The translations under genes were made by a program, and so were the position numbers. A DNA stretch of 7,194 nt from contig CALFBU010000201.1 in assembly GCA_937951455.1 (NCBI GenBank), forward strand, positions 1-7,194. Reading direction: 5' to 3'. Shown here in pieces: positions 1 to 5,503 of this stretch (its first letter is position 1; every line of letters starts with the position of its first letter). Origin of the DNA: an uncultured Rhizobiaceae group bacterium. Lineage in GTDB: Bacteria; Pseudomonadota; Alphaproteobacteria; Rhizobiales; Rhizobiaceae. The notes beneath the pieces were generated by a model. The model saw nothing but the letters and a program-made list of their open reading frames with translations. It ran no database searches and was not told the origin of the DNA.

Positions 1-914
1 TTTTCATCGAAGGTCGCGCCGACGATGATGTTTGCGCTTTGGTCGACTTCTTCACTGATACGTGTAGCGGCCTCATCCACTTCAAAGAGCGTCATGTCAC
101 GACCACCCGTGATCGAGATCAGAAGACCTTGAGCACCAGCCATCGTAGTTTCGTCAAGAAGCGGGTTGGAAATGGCAGCTTCAGCAGCAAGTCTTGCGCG
201 TCCTTCACCACCGGCTTCACCCGTACCCATCATGGCTTTACCCATGTCACGCATTACAGAGCGAACATCAGCAAAATCAAGATTGATAAGGCCTTCCTTG
301 ACCATCAGGTCTGTAATACAGGCAACACCAGAATAAAGCACCTGGTCAGCCATGCCGAAAGCGTCAGCAAATGTGGTTTTATCGTTGGCAATGCGGAATA
401 GGTTCTGGTTTGGAATAACGATCAGTGTATCAACATTCTTTTGCAGTTCGGCAATACCTGCATCGGCTGTTTTCATGCGTCTTTGGCCTTCAAACTGGAA
501 TGGTTTTGTAACCACACCAACCGTTAGAACACCCATTTCGCGCGCAGCACGAGCAACAACTGGAGCCGCACCTGTGCCTGTGCCACCACCCATACCAGCG
601 GTAACGAATGCCATATGGGTACCCGCAAGATAGTCTTGAATTTCAGTCATGCATTCTTCTGCAGCTGCAGCACCCACTTCAGGCATGGAACCAGCACCAA
701 GGCCTTCAGTGACATCTGTACCAAGCTGTATGATCTTTTCAGCAGCAGACATTGTCAGCGCTTGCGCGTCTGTATTCGCCACTACGAATTCAACACCTTC
801 AAGACCGCCATGGATCATATTATTGACGGCATTACCGCCGCCGCCGCCAACACCAAATACCGTAATTTTTGGCTTTAGCTCTGTAATATCAGGCTTTTGC
901 AAGTTAATAGTCAT
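1..914 (-). CDS. ftsZ: Cell division protein FtsZ, N-terminal 304 codons (cut by window edge)
   Basis: FtsZ is the tubulin-like GTPase that polymerises at midcell into the Z-ring, the scaffold of the divisome. The reading frame opens at ATG 914-912 and is still open at base 1, so only 304 residues are visible; the end of the core domain, the linker and the C-terminal FtsA-binding peptide lie outside. Visible motifs: the glycine-rich nucleotide loop [15 protein letters not shown] (20-34), NTDAQAL (47-53), the tubulin signature GGGTGTG (109-115), [18 protein letters not shown] (169-186), and the T7 catalytic loop NLDFADV (211-217), whose Asp213 and Asp216 act on the GTP of the neighbouring subunit. 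The sequence closely resembles alphaproteobacterial FtsZ. The start is supported by purine-rich ribosome-binding sequence just upstream (GGAG 9 nt before the ATG). It follows ftsA after 163 bp, so it probably has its own control as well as read-through. Identification is secure. Confidence 0.98.
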   Translation of the reverse strand, partial: MTINLQKPDITELKPKITVFGVGGGGGNAVNNMIHGGLEGVEFVVANTDAQALTMSAAEKIIQLGTDVTEGLGAGSMPEVGAAAAEECMTEIQDYLAGTHMAFVTAGMGGGTGTGAAPVVARAAREMGVLTVGVVTKPFQFEGQRRMKTADAGIAELQKNVDTLIVIPNQNLFRIANDKTTFADAFGMADQVLYSGVACITDLMVKEGLINLDFADVRSVMRDMGKAMMGTGEAGGEGRARLAAEAAISNPLLDETTMAGAQGLLISITGGRDMTLFEVDEAATRISEEVDQSANIIVGATFDE

Positions 915-917
915 TTT

Positions 918-927
918 CCTCGTCTCC
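918..927 (-). promoter_or_regulatory. ftsZ ribosome-binding site
   Basis: On the minus strand, GGAGACGAGG precedes the ftsZ ATG (914-912). GGAG at 927-924 has a 9-nt spacer and GAGG at 921-918 a 3-nt spacer. GGAG is the better-placed Shine-Dalgarno match. It is one of the clearest ribosome-binding sites in the window, in contrast to murB and ftsA. Confidence 0.7.
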
Positions 928-965
928 ATTTTGTCGGACGGGAAAACCCGCCAGAACCTAAATTT

Positions 966-981
966 GTGATGTCGCCATCAC
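966..981 (-). repeat. Perfect 6-bp hairpin with GNRA-type loop in the ftsZ leader
   Basis: The minus strand reads GTGATG, GCGA, CATCAC. The 6-bp arms are perfectly complementary and the four-base loop GCGA fits the GNRA tetraloop pattern, which is unusually stable in RNA. It lies 51 bp upstream of the ftsZ ATG. With no T-run after it, it does not look like a terminator. Whether it forms in the mRNA or affects translation or stability is inference. Confidence 0.5.
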
Positions 982-997
982 TGCCGCATTTCGTTTT

Positions 998-1040
998 GTA
1001 TTTTTCAGTGACACCGCTTGCCACATCTTTTGAAAAATAC
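998..1040 (-). repeat. Perfect 10-bp inverted repeat in the ftsZ leader
   Basis: The arms at 1040-1031 (GTATTTTTCA) and 1007-998 (TGAAAAATAC) on the minus strand are exact reverse complements, separated by 23 nt. The arms are AT-rich and arm extension fails on both sides. The arm centres are 33 bp apart, about three helical turns, so a dimeric regulator bound to two half-sites is as possible as an RNA stem. No known regulator motif was recognised. Confidence 0.5.
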
Positions 1041-1077
1041 CTTACTCTTCAATGTCACCCCTAATGGGGCAACATCT

Positions 1078-2409
1078 TTAAAAACTTTCCCTGAACCAAT
1101 TGCCTAAGCGACCCAAAGGGCCGTTGGTTCCCGTCGCAAGCATGTTGCCAAACTTTGACGACGAAGAAAAATTCTCAATCTTTGCTATCTGCGGATAGAT
1201 CAAAAGACCTACCGCTGTTGAAAATACAGGGCCTTTTGCCATTTCAGGCATGCCCGCAATTCCCATTGGACGCCCAAGCCGCACGTTGCGTGAAAGCACA
1301 CGCCGTGCGACTTCAGACATTCCGTTTAATTGACTTGCCCCACCGGTGAGCACCAGACGTTTGCCAACCGCTTCTGCAAAACCTGATTTAGCCAGACGGT
1401 CTCGAATCATTTCCAGTGTTTCCTCAACGCGAGGACGAATAATTCTTGTAAGTTGCGCACGGCTTACCTGCTGAGGCGCGTCACGATCTGCATCATCGAT
1501 GGGCGGTATCGTCACCATCGCTTCATCATCGCTGGAACCCAGCAGTGCAGAACCAAACTTGACCTTGATCATCTCGGCATCATCCAGACGGGTAGAAAGG
1601 CCGCGTGCCAAGTCCATGGTCACATGGGAGCCACCAATCGCAATGGCATCTGAAAATACAAAGCTGCCATCAATAAAGACTGAAAGCGTCGTTGTACCGC
1701 CACCGATATCGATACAAGCGCAACCCATTTGCATTTCATCATCGACCAGCGTTGCAAGGCCTGCCGCGTAAGGGGTTGCCACCATGCCTTCAACCGACAA
1801 ATGCGCACGGTTTACACATAATTCGAGATTTCTTAGCGGTGCGTTTTCCGCTGTAACCACGTGCATATCAACGCCCAGACGCTCACCCATCATGCCATGT
1901 GGATCAGAAATGCCATGCTCACCGTCAAGCGAATACCCTATCGGAATGGAGTGAACAACAGAACGCTCTGGCGCCAAAGCATGCTGCGCACCTGCCAAAA
2001 GGACCTGGCTAACATCACGGTCTTCGACCGCATGTCCACCAAGCGAAATATCAGCAGAAAACGCTTCACTGACCAAACGGCCTGAAGAAACATTTGTAAT
2101 CAAGCTATCAACCGTCATGCCCGCATTGCGCTCGGCGCTTTCAACCGCATGACGAATGGCTTGCTCTGCCTGATCCAGATTAACAATCACACCAGATTTG
2201 ATACCGCGAGATTTTTGATGGCCAAGGCCAAGAACCTTTATTTTGTGAGTACGTCCCAACACCGCTTCCCCAGGATCGCGCGGGGTAAGCTCTGCAATCA
2301 GGCAACAAATTTTAGATGTACCAATATCCAGCACGCTCACAATCGTCGAACGCTTGTCCGACAAGGGCTTCATGCGTGGCAACAGGCCATCTGAACGCAA
2401 CATACTCAT
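1078..2409 (-). CDS. ftsA: Cell division protein FtsA
   Basis: FtsA is the actin-fold ATPase that anchors FtsZ polymers to the cytoplasmic membrane and recruits later divisome proteins. The 443-residue product has the expected order of motifs: phosphate-1 loop VLDIGTSKICCLIA (26-39), phosphate-2 loop CIDIGGGTTTLSVF (232-245), adenosine motif LVLTGGASQLNGM (352-364), and a C-terminal amphipathic membrane-targeting helix, PLGRLGNWFRESF (431-443). Length is slightly above the roughly 420 residues of E. coli FtsA, partly from about 20 extra N-terminal residues before the conserved core. The ATG shares ATGA with the ftsQ stop codon and has no clear Shine-Dalgarno sequence upstream, which suggests translational coupling to ftsQ. 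A second in-frame ATG at 2403-2401 is an alternative start. Family assignment is secure. Confidence 0.97.
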   Translation of the reverse strand: MSMLRSDGLLPRMKPLSDKRSTIVSVLDIGTSKICCLIAELTPRDPGEAVLGRTHKIKVLGLGHQKSRGIKSGVIVNLDQAEQAIRHAVESAERNAGMTVDSLITNVSSGRLVSEAFSADISLGGHAVEDRDVSQVLLAGAQHALAPERSVVHSIPIGYSLDGEHGISDPHGMMGERLGVDMHVVTAENAPLRNLELCVNRAHLSVEGMVATPYAAGLATLVDDEMQMGCACIDIGGGTTTLSVFIDGSFVFSDAIAIGGSHVTMDLARGLSTRLDDAEMIKVKFGSALLGSSDDEAMVTIPPIDDADRDAPQQVSRAQLTRIIRPRVEETLEMIRDRLAKSGFAEAVGKRLVLTGGASQLNGMSEVARRVLSRNVRLGRPMGIAGMPEMAKGPVFSTAVGLLIYPQIAKIENFSSSSKFGNMLATGTNGPLGRLGNWFRESF

Positions 2410-3344
2410 GTTTTATGCCAATCACGTTTGAGCGCTTTTTGAATTGCAGTTCTACGAATTTCCGCAGCTTCCGGATCAAGCTTAATCACAAGACGATCTG
2501 CTAAACGCATATCTATTTGCAGAATATCGCGATCCAACAATTCTTTACTGACTTGCAAATCCTGCAACTCGCTTAATGCAACTTGCCAATCTGCTTCAGG
2601 TAAAAGCACCTGCGGGCCATCGTTCATGCGTACATTCCAGCGACGTCCGGCAACACGCACATAGGCACTTGCCTTTTGGGAAATGGTAGGAAAACGGCTT
2701 ACAACGGAAAGGAACTCAGCAGCAGCCTTATTGGCGCCCTCACCCACAACCTGTGGCAACCGCATGTGCTTTGGACCAGCTTTTGATATAACGAAGCCAT
2801 CGCGCGCAATCAAGTGAACCTCGCCCTTGGATTGCCACAAGGCAACAGGCTCTCGTTCAATCACATCTACGACAATTGTATCCGGATAGACCTTGCGCAC
2901 GGTAGCAGACTTGACCCATGGGTCATTCAAAACTTCATCGCGCGCTGCATCAACCTTGAACGAGAAAAGCGAATTACCAAGCTGCGTCGCCAATCTGGCC
3001 TGCAACAAATTGATATTCAGGTTTTTGTTTCCGTTGACAACCAGCTTGCTGGCTTCAAAGCCCATATGAGAACTGGCAGATGAAAGCATGCTGTTTTTGT
3101 CTGCAGTTTTGATAAAATAGCCTGACCCCAAGATCACTGCAAAACCTGCGATAGCAATTTGAATGCCACGGCTTTTAATCAGACGAATTGGTGTCAGTCC
3201 TTTTACAAATCTGATCGACTTGCGAACAAACCTCGGCAAAAGACGTAAATTTCTTCCACCCAAAACGGAATAATCCTGCTGTGCATCCGCAAGCAGGTTC
3301 ATGTCCATTTCATTCTGGCGTCTATTTTCGCCTAGCGGTTGCAA
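2406..3344 (-). CDS. ftsQ: Cell division protein FtsQ
   Basis: FtsQ is a bitopic inner-membrane protein that links early and late divisome proteins and, in E. coli, binds FtsB and FtsL. The translation shows a basic cytoplasmic N-terminus, one hydrophobic segment (GIQIAIAGFAVILGSGYFI, about residues 60-78), then a periplasmic POTRA-like domain (FEASKLVVNG through DPWVKSATVRKVYPDTIVVDVIEREPVALW, about 96-170) and the FtsQ domain, ending near residue 312. Start choice is uncertain. The TTG at 3344-3342 is preferred because GGAGG lies 7 nt upstream. The frame is open further, to a TTG at 3365, and the first in-frame ATG is at 3308-3306 without a good ribosome-binding site. With TTG 3344 it overlaps the end of ddl by 13 bp. 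It overlaps ftsA by 4 bp. The family call is firm; the start is not. Confidence 0.93.
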   Translation of the reverse strand: MQPLGENRRQNEMDMNLLADAQQDYSVLGGRNLRLLPRFVRKSIRFVKGLTPIRLIKSRGIQIAIAGFAVILGSGYFIKTADKNSMLSSASSHMGFEASKLVVNGNKNLNINLLQARLATQLGNSLFSFKVDAARDEVLNDPWVKSATVRKVYPDTIVVDVIEREPVALWQSKGEVHLIARDGFVISKAGPKHMRLPQVVGEGANKAAAEFLSVVSRFPTISQKASAYVRVAGRRWNVRMNDGPQVLLPEADWQVALSELQDLQVSKELLDRDILQIDMRLADRLVIKLDPEAAEIRRTAIQKALKRDWHKT

Positions 3345-4258
3345 GAAGCGTCCTCCACCATCCAACTTAACAATTCTTCCCAGGAATGCCCCGCATGGGC
3401 TGCCTGTTCTGGTAATAGGGACGTAGCAGTCATGCCTGGCTGGGTATTAATTTCCAACCAGATAAGCTCACCCGACCCCATAGGCCCATCGTCGAGACGG
3501 AAATCAGAACGCGTAACACCCCGACATCCCATCACTTCATGGGCTTTCAAAGACAGTTTCAGTATTTCTTGGTAAATATTTGGTTTAATTTTTGCAGGAA
3601 TTATGTGTTTTGAGCCACCTTCGCTGTATTTAGCATCAAAATCATAGAATTTTTCACTGCTTGTCTGGATTTCTGTTACCGCAAGGGCAATATTACCCAT
3701 CACCGAACAGGTTAATTCACGTCCGCCAACGAATCGTTCAGCCATCAAATGCTCGCCATAAGGCCAATCATCGCGGGTTAATTCCTGTGGTGGATGGGTT
3801 GCGTCTTCTTTGACAATAAGCACGCCAAACGAAGACCCTTCGGATACAGGCTTGATGACATAAGGCGGCTTCATGGGATGCTCTTTGGCGGCTTGATGAC
3901 GATCAATCAGCACTGATTCAGCAATCGGAATGCGCGCACCCTTGGCAATCTTCTTGGCTTTTTGTTTATCCATCGCAAGCGCAGAAGCAAGCACGCCAGA
4001 ATGCGTATAGGGAATGTTTAAAAATTCAAGGACACCCTGAATAAGACCATCTTCCCCATAAGGGCCATGCAAGGCATTAAACGCCACATCAGGATTTAAC
4101 TTTCTAAGAACAGAACTGACCTTACGATCAACATCAACTTCTGTGACCTTATAGCCAGCATTTCGAAGACCATCCGCACAAGCTTTGCCAGAAGAAAGCG
4201 AAACCTCCCTCTCGGACGACCACCCCCCCATTAAAACCGCTACATGCTTCCCCGTCAT
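3332..4258 (-). CDS. ddl: D-alanine--D-alanine ligase
   Basis: Ddl joins two D-alanines using ATP, giving the dipeptide that MurF adds to the peptidoglycan precursor in the cytoplasm. The product is 308 residues, close to E. coli DdlB (306). ATP-grasp family features: LMGGWSSEREVSLSSG (9-24) with Glu15, NALHGPYGEDG (61-71), SGVLASALAMDK (87-98), the nucleotide region PYVIKPVSEGSSFGV (132-146), the YDFDAKY segment (205-211) typical of D-Ala-D-Ala rather than D-Ala-D-Lac ligases, RSDF (250-253), and the metal and substrate motif EINTQPGMTATSLLP (269-283). The ATG at 4258-4256 is chosen because the conserved N-terminus follows at once and GGGGAAG precedes it by about 7 nt. The frame extends to a TTG at 4306 (MYPVVARAV...), which looks non-conserved. 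It is the first gene after the 321-bp gap and its 3' end overlaps ftsQ. ddlB is the usual name for the dcw copy. Confidence 0.96.
   Translation of the reverse strand: MTGKHVAVLMGGWSSEREVSLSSGKACADGLRNAGYKVTEVDVDRKVSSVLRKLNPDVAFNALHGPYGEDGLIQGVLEFLNIPYTHSGVLASALAMDKQKAKKIAKGARIPIAESVLIDRHQAAKEHPMKPPYVIKPVSEGSSFGVLIVKEDATHPPQELTRDDWPYGEHLMAERFVGGRELTCSVMGNIALAVTEIQTSSEKFYDFDAKYSEGGSKHIIPAKIKPNIYQEILKLSLKAHEVMGCRGVTRSDFRLDDGPMGSGELIWLEINTQPGMTATSLLPEQAAHAGHSWEELLSWMVEDASCNR
3348..3353 (-). promoter_or_regulatory. Ribosome-binding site favouring a TTG start for ftsQ
   Basis: GGAGGA on the minus strand sits inside the last codons of ddl. GGAGG is followed by a 7-nt spacer and then TTG (3344-3342) in the ftsQ frame. 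It is the best Shine-Dalgarno match near the ftsQ N-terminus, and it argues against the first ATG (3308-3306), which lacks one. Confidence 0.5.
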
Positions 4259-4336
4259 AAAACGCTTCCCCGTTACAAATACCGCTCTAGCAACAACTGG
4301 ATACAAAAGAATCCAAAGTGCACAGAGCCAACCTCA

Positions 4337-4349
4337 CGGGTTAAACCCG
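4337..4349 (-). repeat. 13-bp palindrome upstream of ddl
   Basis: CGGGTT and AACCCG flank a single central base, giving a perfect palindrome 79 bp upstream of the ddl ATG. It could be an operator for a dimeric regulator, or a 4-bp CGGG/CCCG stem with a five-base loop in RNA. The contained TTAACC resembles one half of a CtrA site, but no second half stands at the standard spacing. Function is unknown. Confidence 0.35.
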
Positions 4350-4421
4350 CAAAACTCTCTATACCTGCCTGTTTACTTTACTAAAATAGACGGTCTGGTT
4401 TGCCCAGCTTCTCGCCCTACA

Positions 4422-4468
4422 ATTTCTTCGCAATCCATTTGTTTGCCGCATCCGTCAAACGAAGAAAT
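4422..4468 (-). repeat. Two-tier inverted repeat (possible structured RNA leader) upstream of ddl
   Basis: Outer arms ATTTCTTCG (4468-4460) and CGAAGAAAT (4430-4422) are perfect 9-bp reverse complements, 29 nt apart. Inside lies a second stem: GTTTG pairs with CAAAC (4460-4456 with 4445-4441), then an A-G mismatch and two C-G pairs close a GATG loop. The two stems compete for one G at 4460. The element falls downstream of the candidate promoter, so it would be in the mRNA leader. It matches no riboswitch I recognise and has no terminator-like T-run. Confidence 0.45.
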
Positions 4469-4512
4469 ACCCCCACAAGATAATTACCAGAAGCAAATCA
4501 CTTGTTTTGGTG

Positions 4513-4540
4513 ATTCTAACGAAGTTTGGGGATTTTCCAA
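4513..4540 (-). promoter_or_regulatory. Candidate sigma-70 promoter upstream of ddl-ftsQ-ftsA
   Basis: On the minus strand, TTGGAA (4540-4535, 4 of 6 matches to TTGACA) is followed after 16 nt by TAGAAT (4518-4513, 5 of 6 matches to TATAAT). Transcription would start near 4506 and leave a leader of about 250 nt before the ddl ATG, spanning the inverted repeats. A GANTC site (4512-4516) overlaps the -10 box, a placement seen in CcrM/GcrA-controlled promoters of alphaproteobacteria. This is a consensus match by eye only. Confidence 0.4.
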
Positions 4541-4579
4541 GGCTTATAATTCGAAAGAAGAAATTTTTTACGTCTTAAT

Positions 4580-5503
4580 CTAATGGCGACCGATGCGCTT
4601 GATTTCCCACTCAAGCGTAATGCCTGTTTTTTCAAGAACTTGCGCGCGCACATGTTCACCAAGGTTTTCAAGATCACTGGCGGTTGCATCGCCCGTATTA
4701 ATCATGAAATTACAGTGCATCTCGCTCATTTGTGCGCCACCTAGCTTAAATCCGCGAAGACCCGCCTCATCAACAAGCTTCCATGAACTGTAACCATCAG
4801 GATTTTTAAATGTTGAACCGCCGGTTTTTTCCTTCACAGGCTGCACTGTTTCGCGGTGGTGTTGCACCTCATCCATACGCTTTTGAATGGCTTTACGGTC
4901 ATCAGGGAAACCTTCAAAAACCGCCTTGGTAAAAATCATATCCTTGCCAACAGATGAATGGCGGTAGGTATAGCCCATGTCTGCGTGACTCAATACGTGT
5001 TTTTCGCCCATACGATCAACCGCATGCACTTCGATGACGCGGTTCGTTGTCTCGGTTCCATTGGCCCCTGCGTTCATGCGCAGCGCACCACCAATGCCAC
5101 CTGGAATACCGTGATAAAACTCAAACCCGCCAAGCCCTGCTTCAAGCGCTTTTGCCCCCAGGCGTTTATCAGGAATTGCAGCACCCGCCAACAGTTGGTT
5201 GTTACCCAAATCCTCAACCATGCCAAAGCCTTTGGCAGTGAGACGAATGACAACGCCTTCAACACCACCATCGCGCACCAGAAGATTTGAACCAACGCCA
5301 ACCACCATCACAGGAATATCTTGCGGCAATTGTCTTAGAAAGAGCACTAGATCATCTTCATCTGCCGGTTGAAACAAAATATCTGCAGGCCCACCCACCT
5401 GAAACCACGTGAGTTTAGACATCAAGGCATCGGGCGTCAGCCGACCACGAACAACTTCAAGATTGTGTTCAAGTTTTTTTAATAGTGCCTCACCTGACAT
5501 CAT
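4580..5503 (-). CDS. murB: UDP-N-acetylmuramate dehydrogenase (UDP-N-acetylenolpyruvoylglucosamine reductase) MurB
   Basis: MurB is the cytoplasmic FAD enzyme that uses NADPH to reduce UDP-GlcNAc-enolpyruvate to UDP-MurNAc, the second committed step of peptidoglycan precursor synthesis. The 307-residue product shows FAD-binding motifs WFQVGGPAD (33-41), [13 protein letters not shown] (68-80) and [15 protein letters not shown] (132-146). Predicted catalytic residues are Arg181 in YRHSS, Ser230 in GGSTFKNP and Glu300 in LEWEIKRIG. The GSTFKNP form and short length fit a type II MurB. The ATG at 5503-5501 directly follows the murC TAG with no gap and is followed by a second ATG; neither has a clear Shine-Dalgarno match, so translation is probably coupled to murC. 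Seven A's lie in codons 8-10. A 321-bp gap follows. Confidence 0.97.
   Translation of the reverse strand: MMSGEALLKKLEHNLEVVRGRLTPDALMSKLTWFQVGGPADILFQPADEDDLVLFLRQLPQDIPVMVVGVGSNLLVRDGGVEGVVIRLTAKGFGMVEDLGNNQLLAGAAIPDKRLGAKALEAGLGGFEFYHGIPGGIGGALRMNAGANGTETTNRVIEVHAVDRMGEKHVLSHADMGYTYRHSSVGKDMIFTKAVFEGFPDDRKAIQKRMDEVQHHRETVQPVKEKTGGSTFKNPDGYSSWKLVDEAGLRGFKLGGAQMSEMHCNFMINTGDATASDLENLGEHVRAQVLEKTGITLEWEIKRIGRH

Larger units (their letters stand above)
915..1077 (-). other. ftsA-ftsZ intergenic leader, rich in inverted repeats
   Basis: This 163-bp non-coding spacer lies between the ftsA stop (1080-1078) and the ftsZ start. I see no small gene and no intrinsic terminator (no GC-rich stem followed by a T-run), so transcription from ftsA can probably continue into ftsZ. 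It contains four short inverted repeats: 1058-1069 (CCCC, loop ATTA, GGGG), 998-1040 (10-bp arms), 966-981 (6-bp stem, GCGA loop) and 939-950 (CGGG, loop TTTT, CCCG). It also holds an imperfect direct duplication (1048-1079 against 1004-1030). I found no convincing sigma-70 promoter; the best weak pair is TGGCAA, 17 nt, TACAAA near 1022-995. ftsZ promoters in this position are known in other bacteria; their presence here is inference. Confidence 0.6.
4259..4579 (-). other. murB-ddl intergenic region, no convincing gene
   Basis: This 321-bp stretch interrupts an otherwise tightly packed cluster. All three minus-strand frames are broken by stops. The longest ATG-started frames are about 30 codons (4451-4359), 21 codons (4438-4373), and a GTG-started 19 codons (4476-4417), none with a Shine-Dalgarno sequence. 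A plus-strand frame running through it shows no recognisable protein. Contents I can support: a candidate sigma-70 promoter (4540-4513), a two-tier inverted repeat (4468-4422), a 13-bp palindrome (4337-4349), and two GANTC sites (4309-4313, 4512-4516). I see no intrinsic terminator after murB, so part of ddl-ftsQ-ftsA transcription may be read-through. Confidence 0.6.

Noticed and set aside
39..969. Plus-strand frames opposite ftsZ
   Set aside because: They are antisense shadows of the strongly conserved ftsZ frame, with no independent support.
1058..1069. CCCC-ATTA-GGGG hairpin right after ftsA as a terminator
   Set aside because: The stem is only 4 bp (5 with a G-U pair) and no T-run follows, so an intrinsic terminator is not supported.
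4248..4253. ATG-TAG start-stop pair just inside ddl
   Set aside because: It lies out of frame within ddl codons 4-6, with the nearest purine-rich sequence too close to it. It is most likely a coincidence.
4337..4349. CtrA-binding site in the ddl upstream region
   Set aside because: Only one TTAACC half-site is present; there is no second TTAA at the 7-nt spacing that the consensus requires.
4359..4476. Three small minus-strand frames in the murB-ddl gap (30, 21 and 19 codons)
   Set aside because: None has a Shine-Dalgarno sequence. The 30-codon one is rich in rare arginine codons, and they overlap each other and the inverted repeat. Too weak to call genes.
4526..4540. TTGG...CCAA imperfect palindrome after murB as a terminator
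   Set aside because: The stem is only 4 bp and there is no downstream T-run; the sequence is better explained as part of the candidate promoter.
4185..4583. 132-codon plus-strand frame across the ddl 5' end and the murB-ddl gap
   Set aside because: It begins with TTG inside ddl on the opposite strand, has no ribosome-binding site and no recognisable family features. The ddl-overlapping part is clearly a shadow.
5474..5480. A7 run in murB codons 8-10 as a programmed frameshift site
   Set aside because: The heptamer is in phase, but murB reads through to a full-length product in the zero frame and no stimulatory structure or alternative product is evident.
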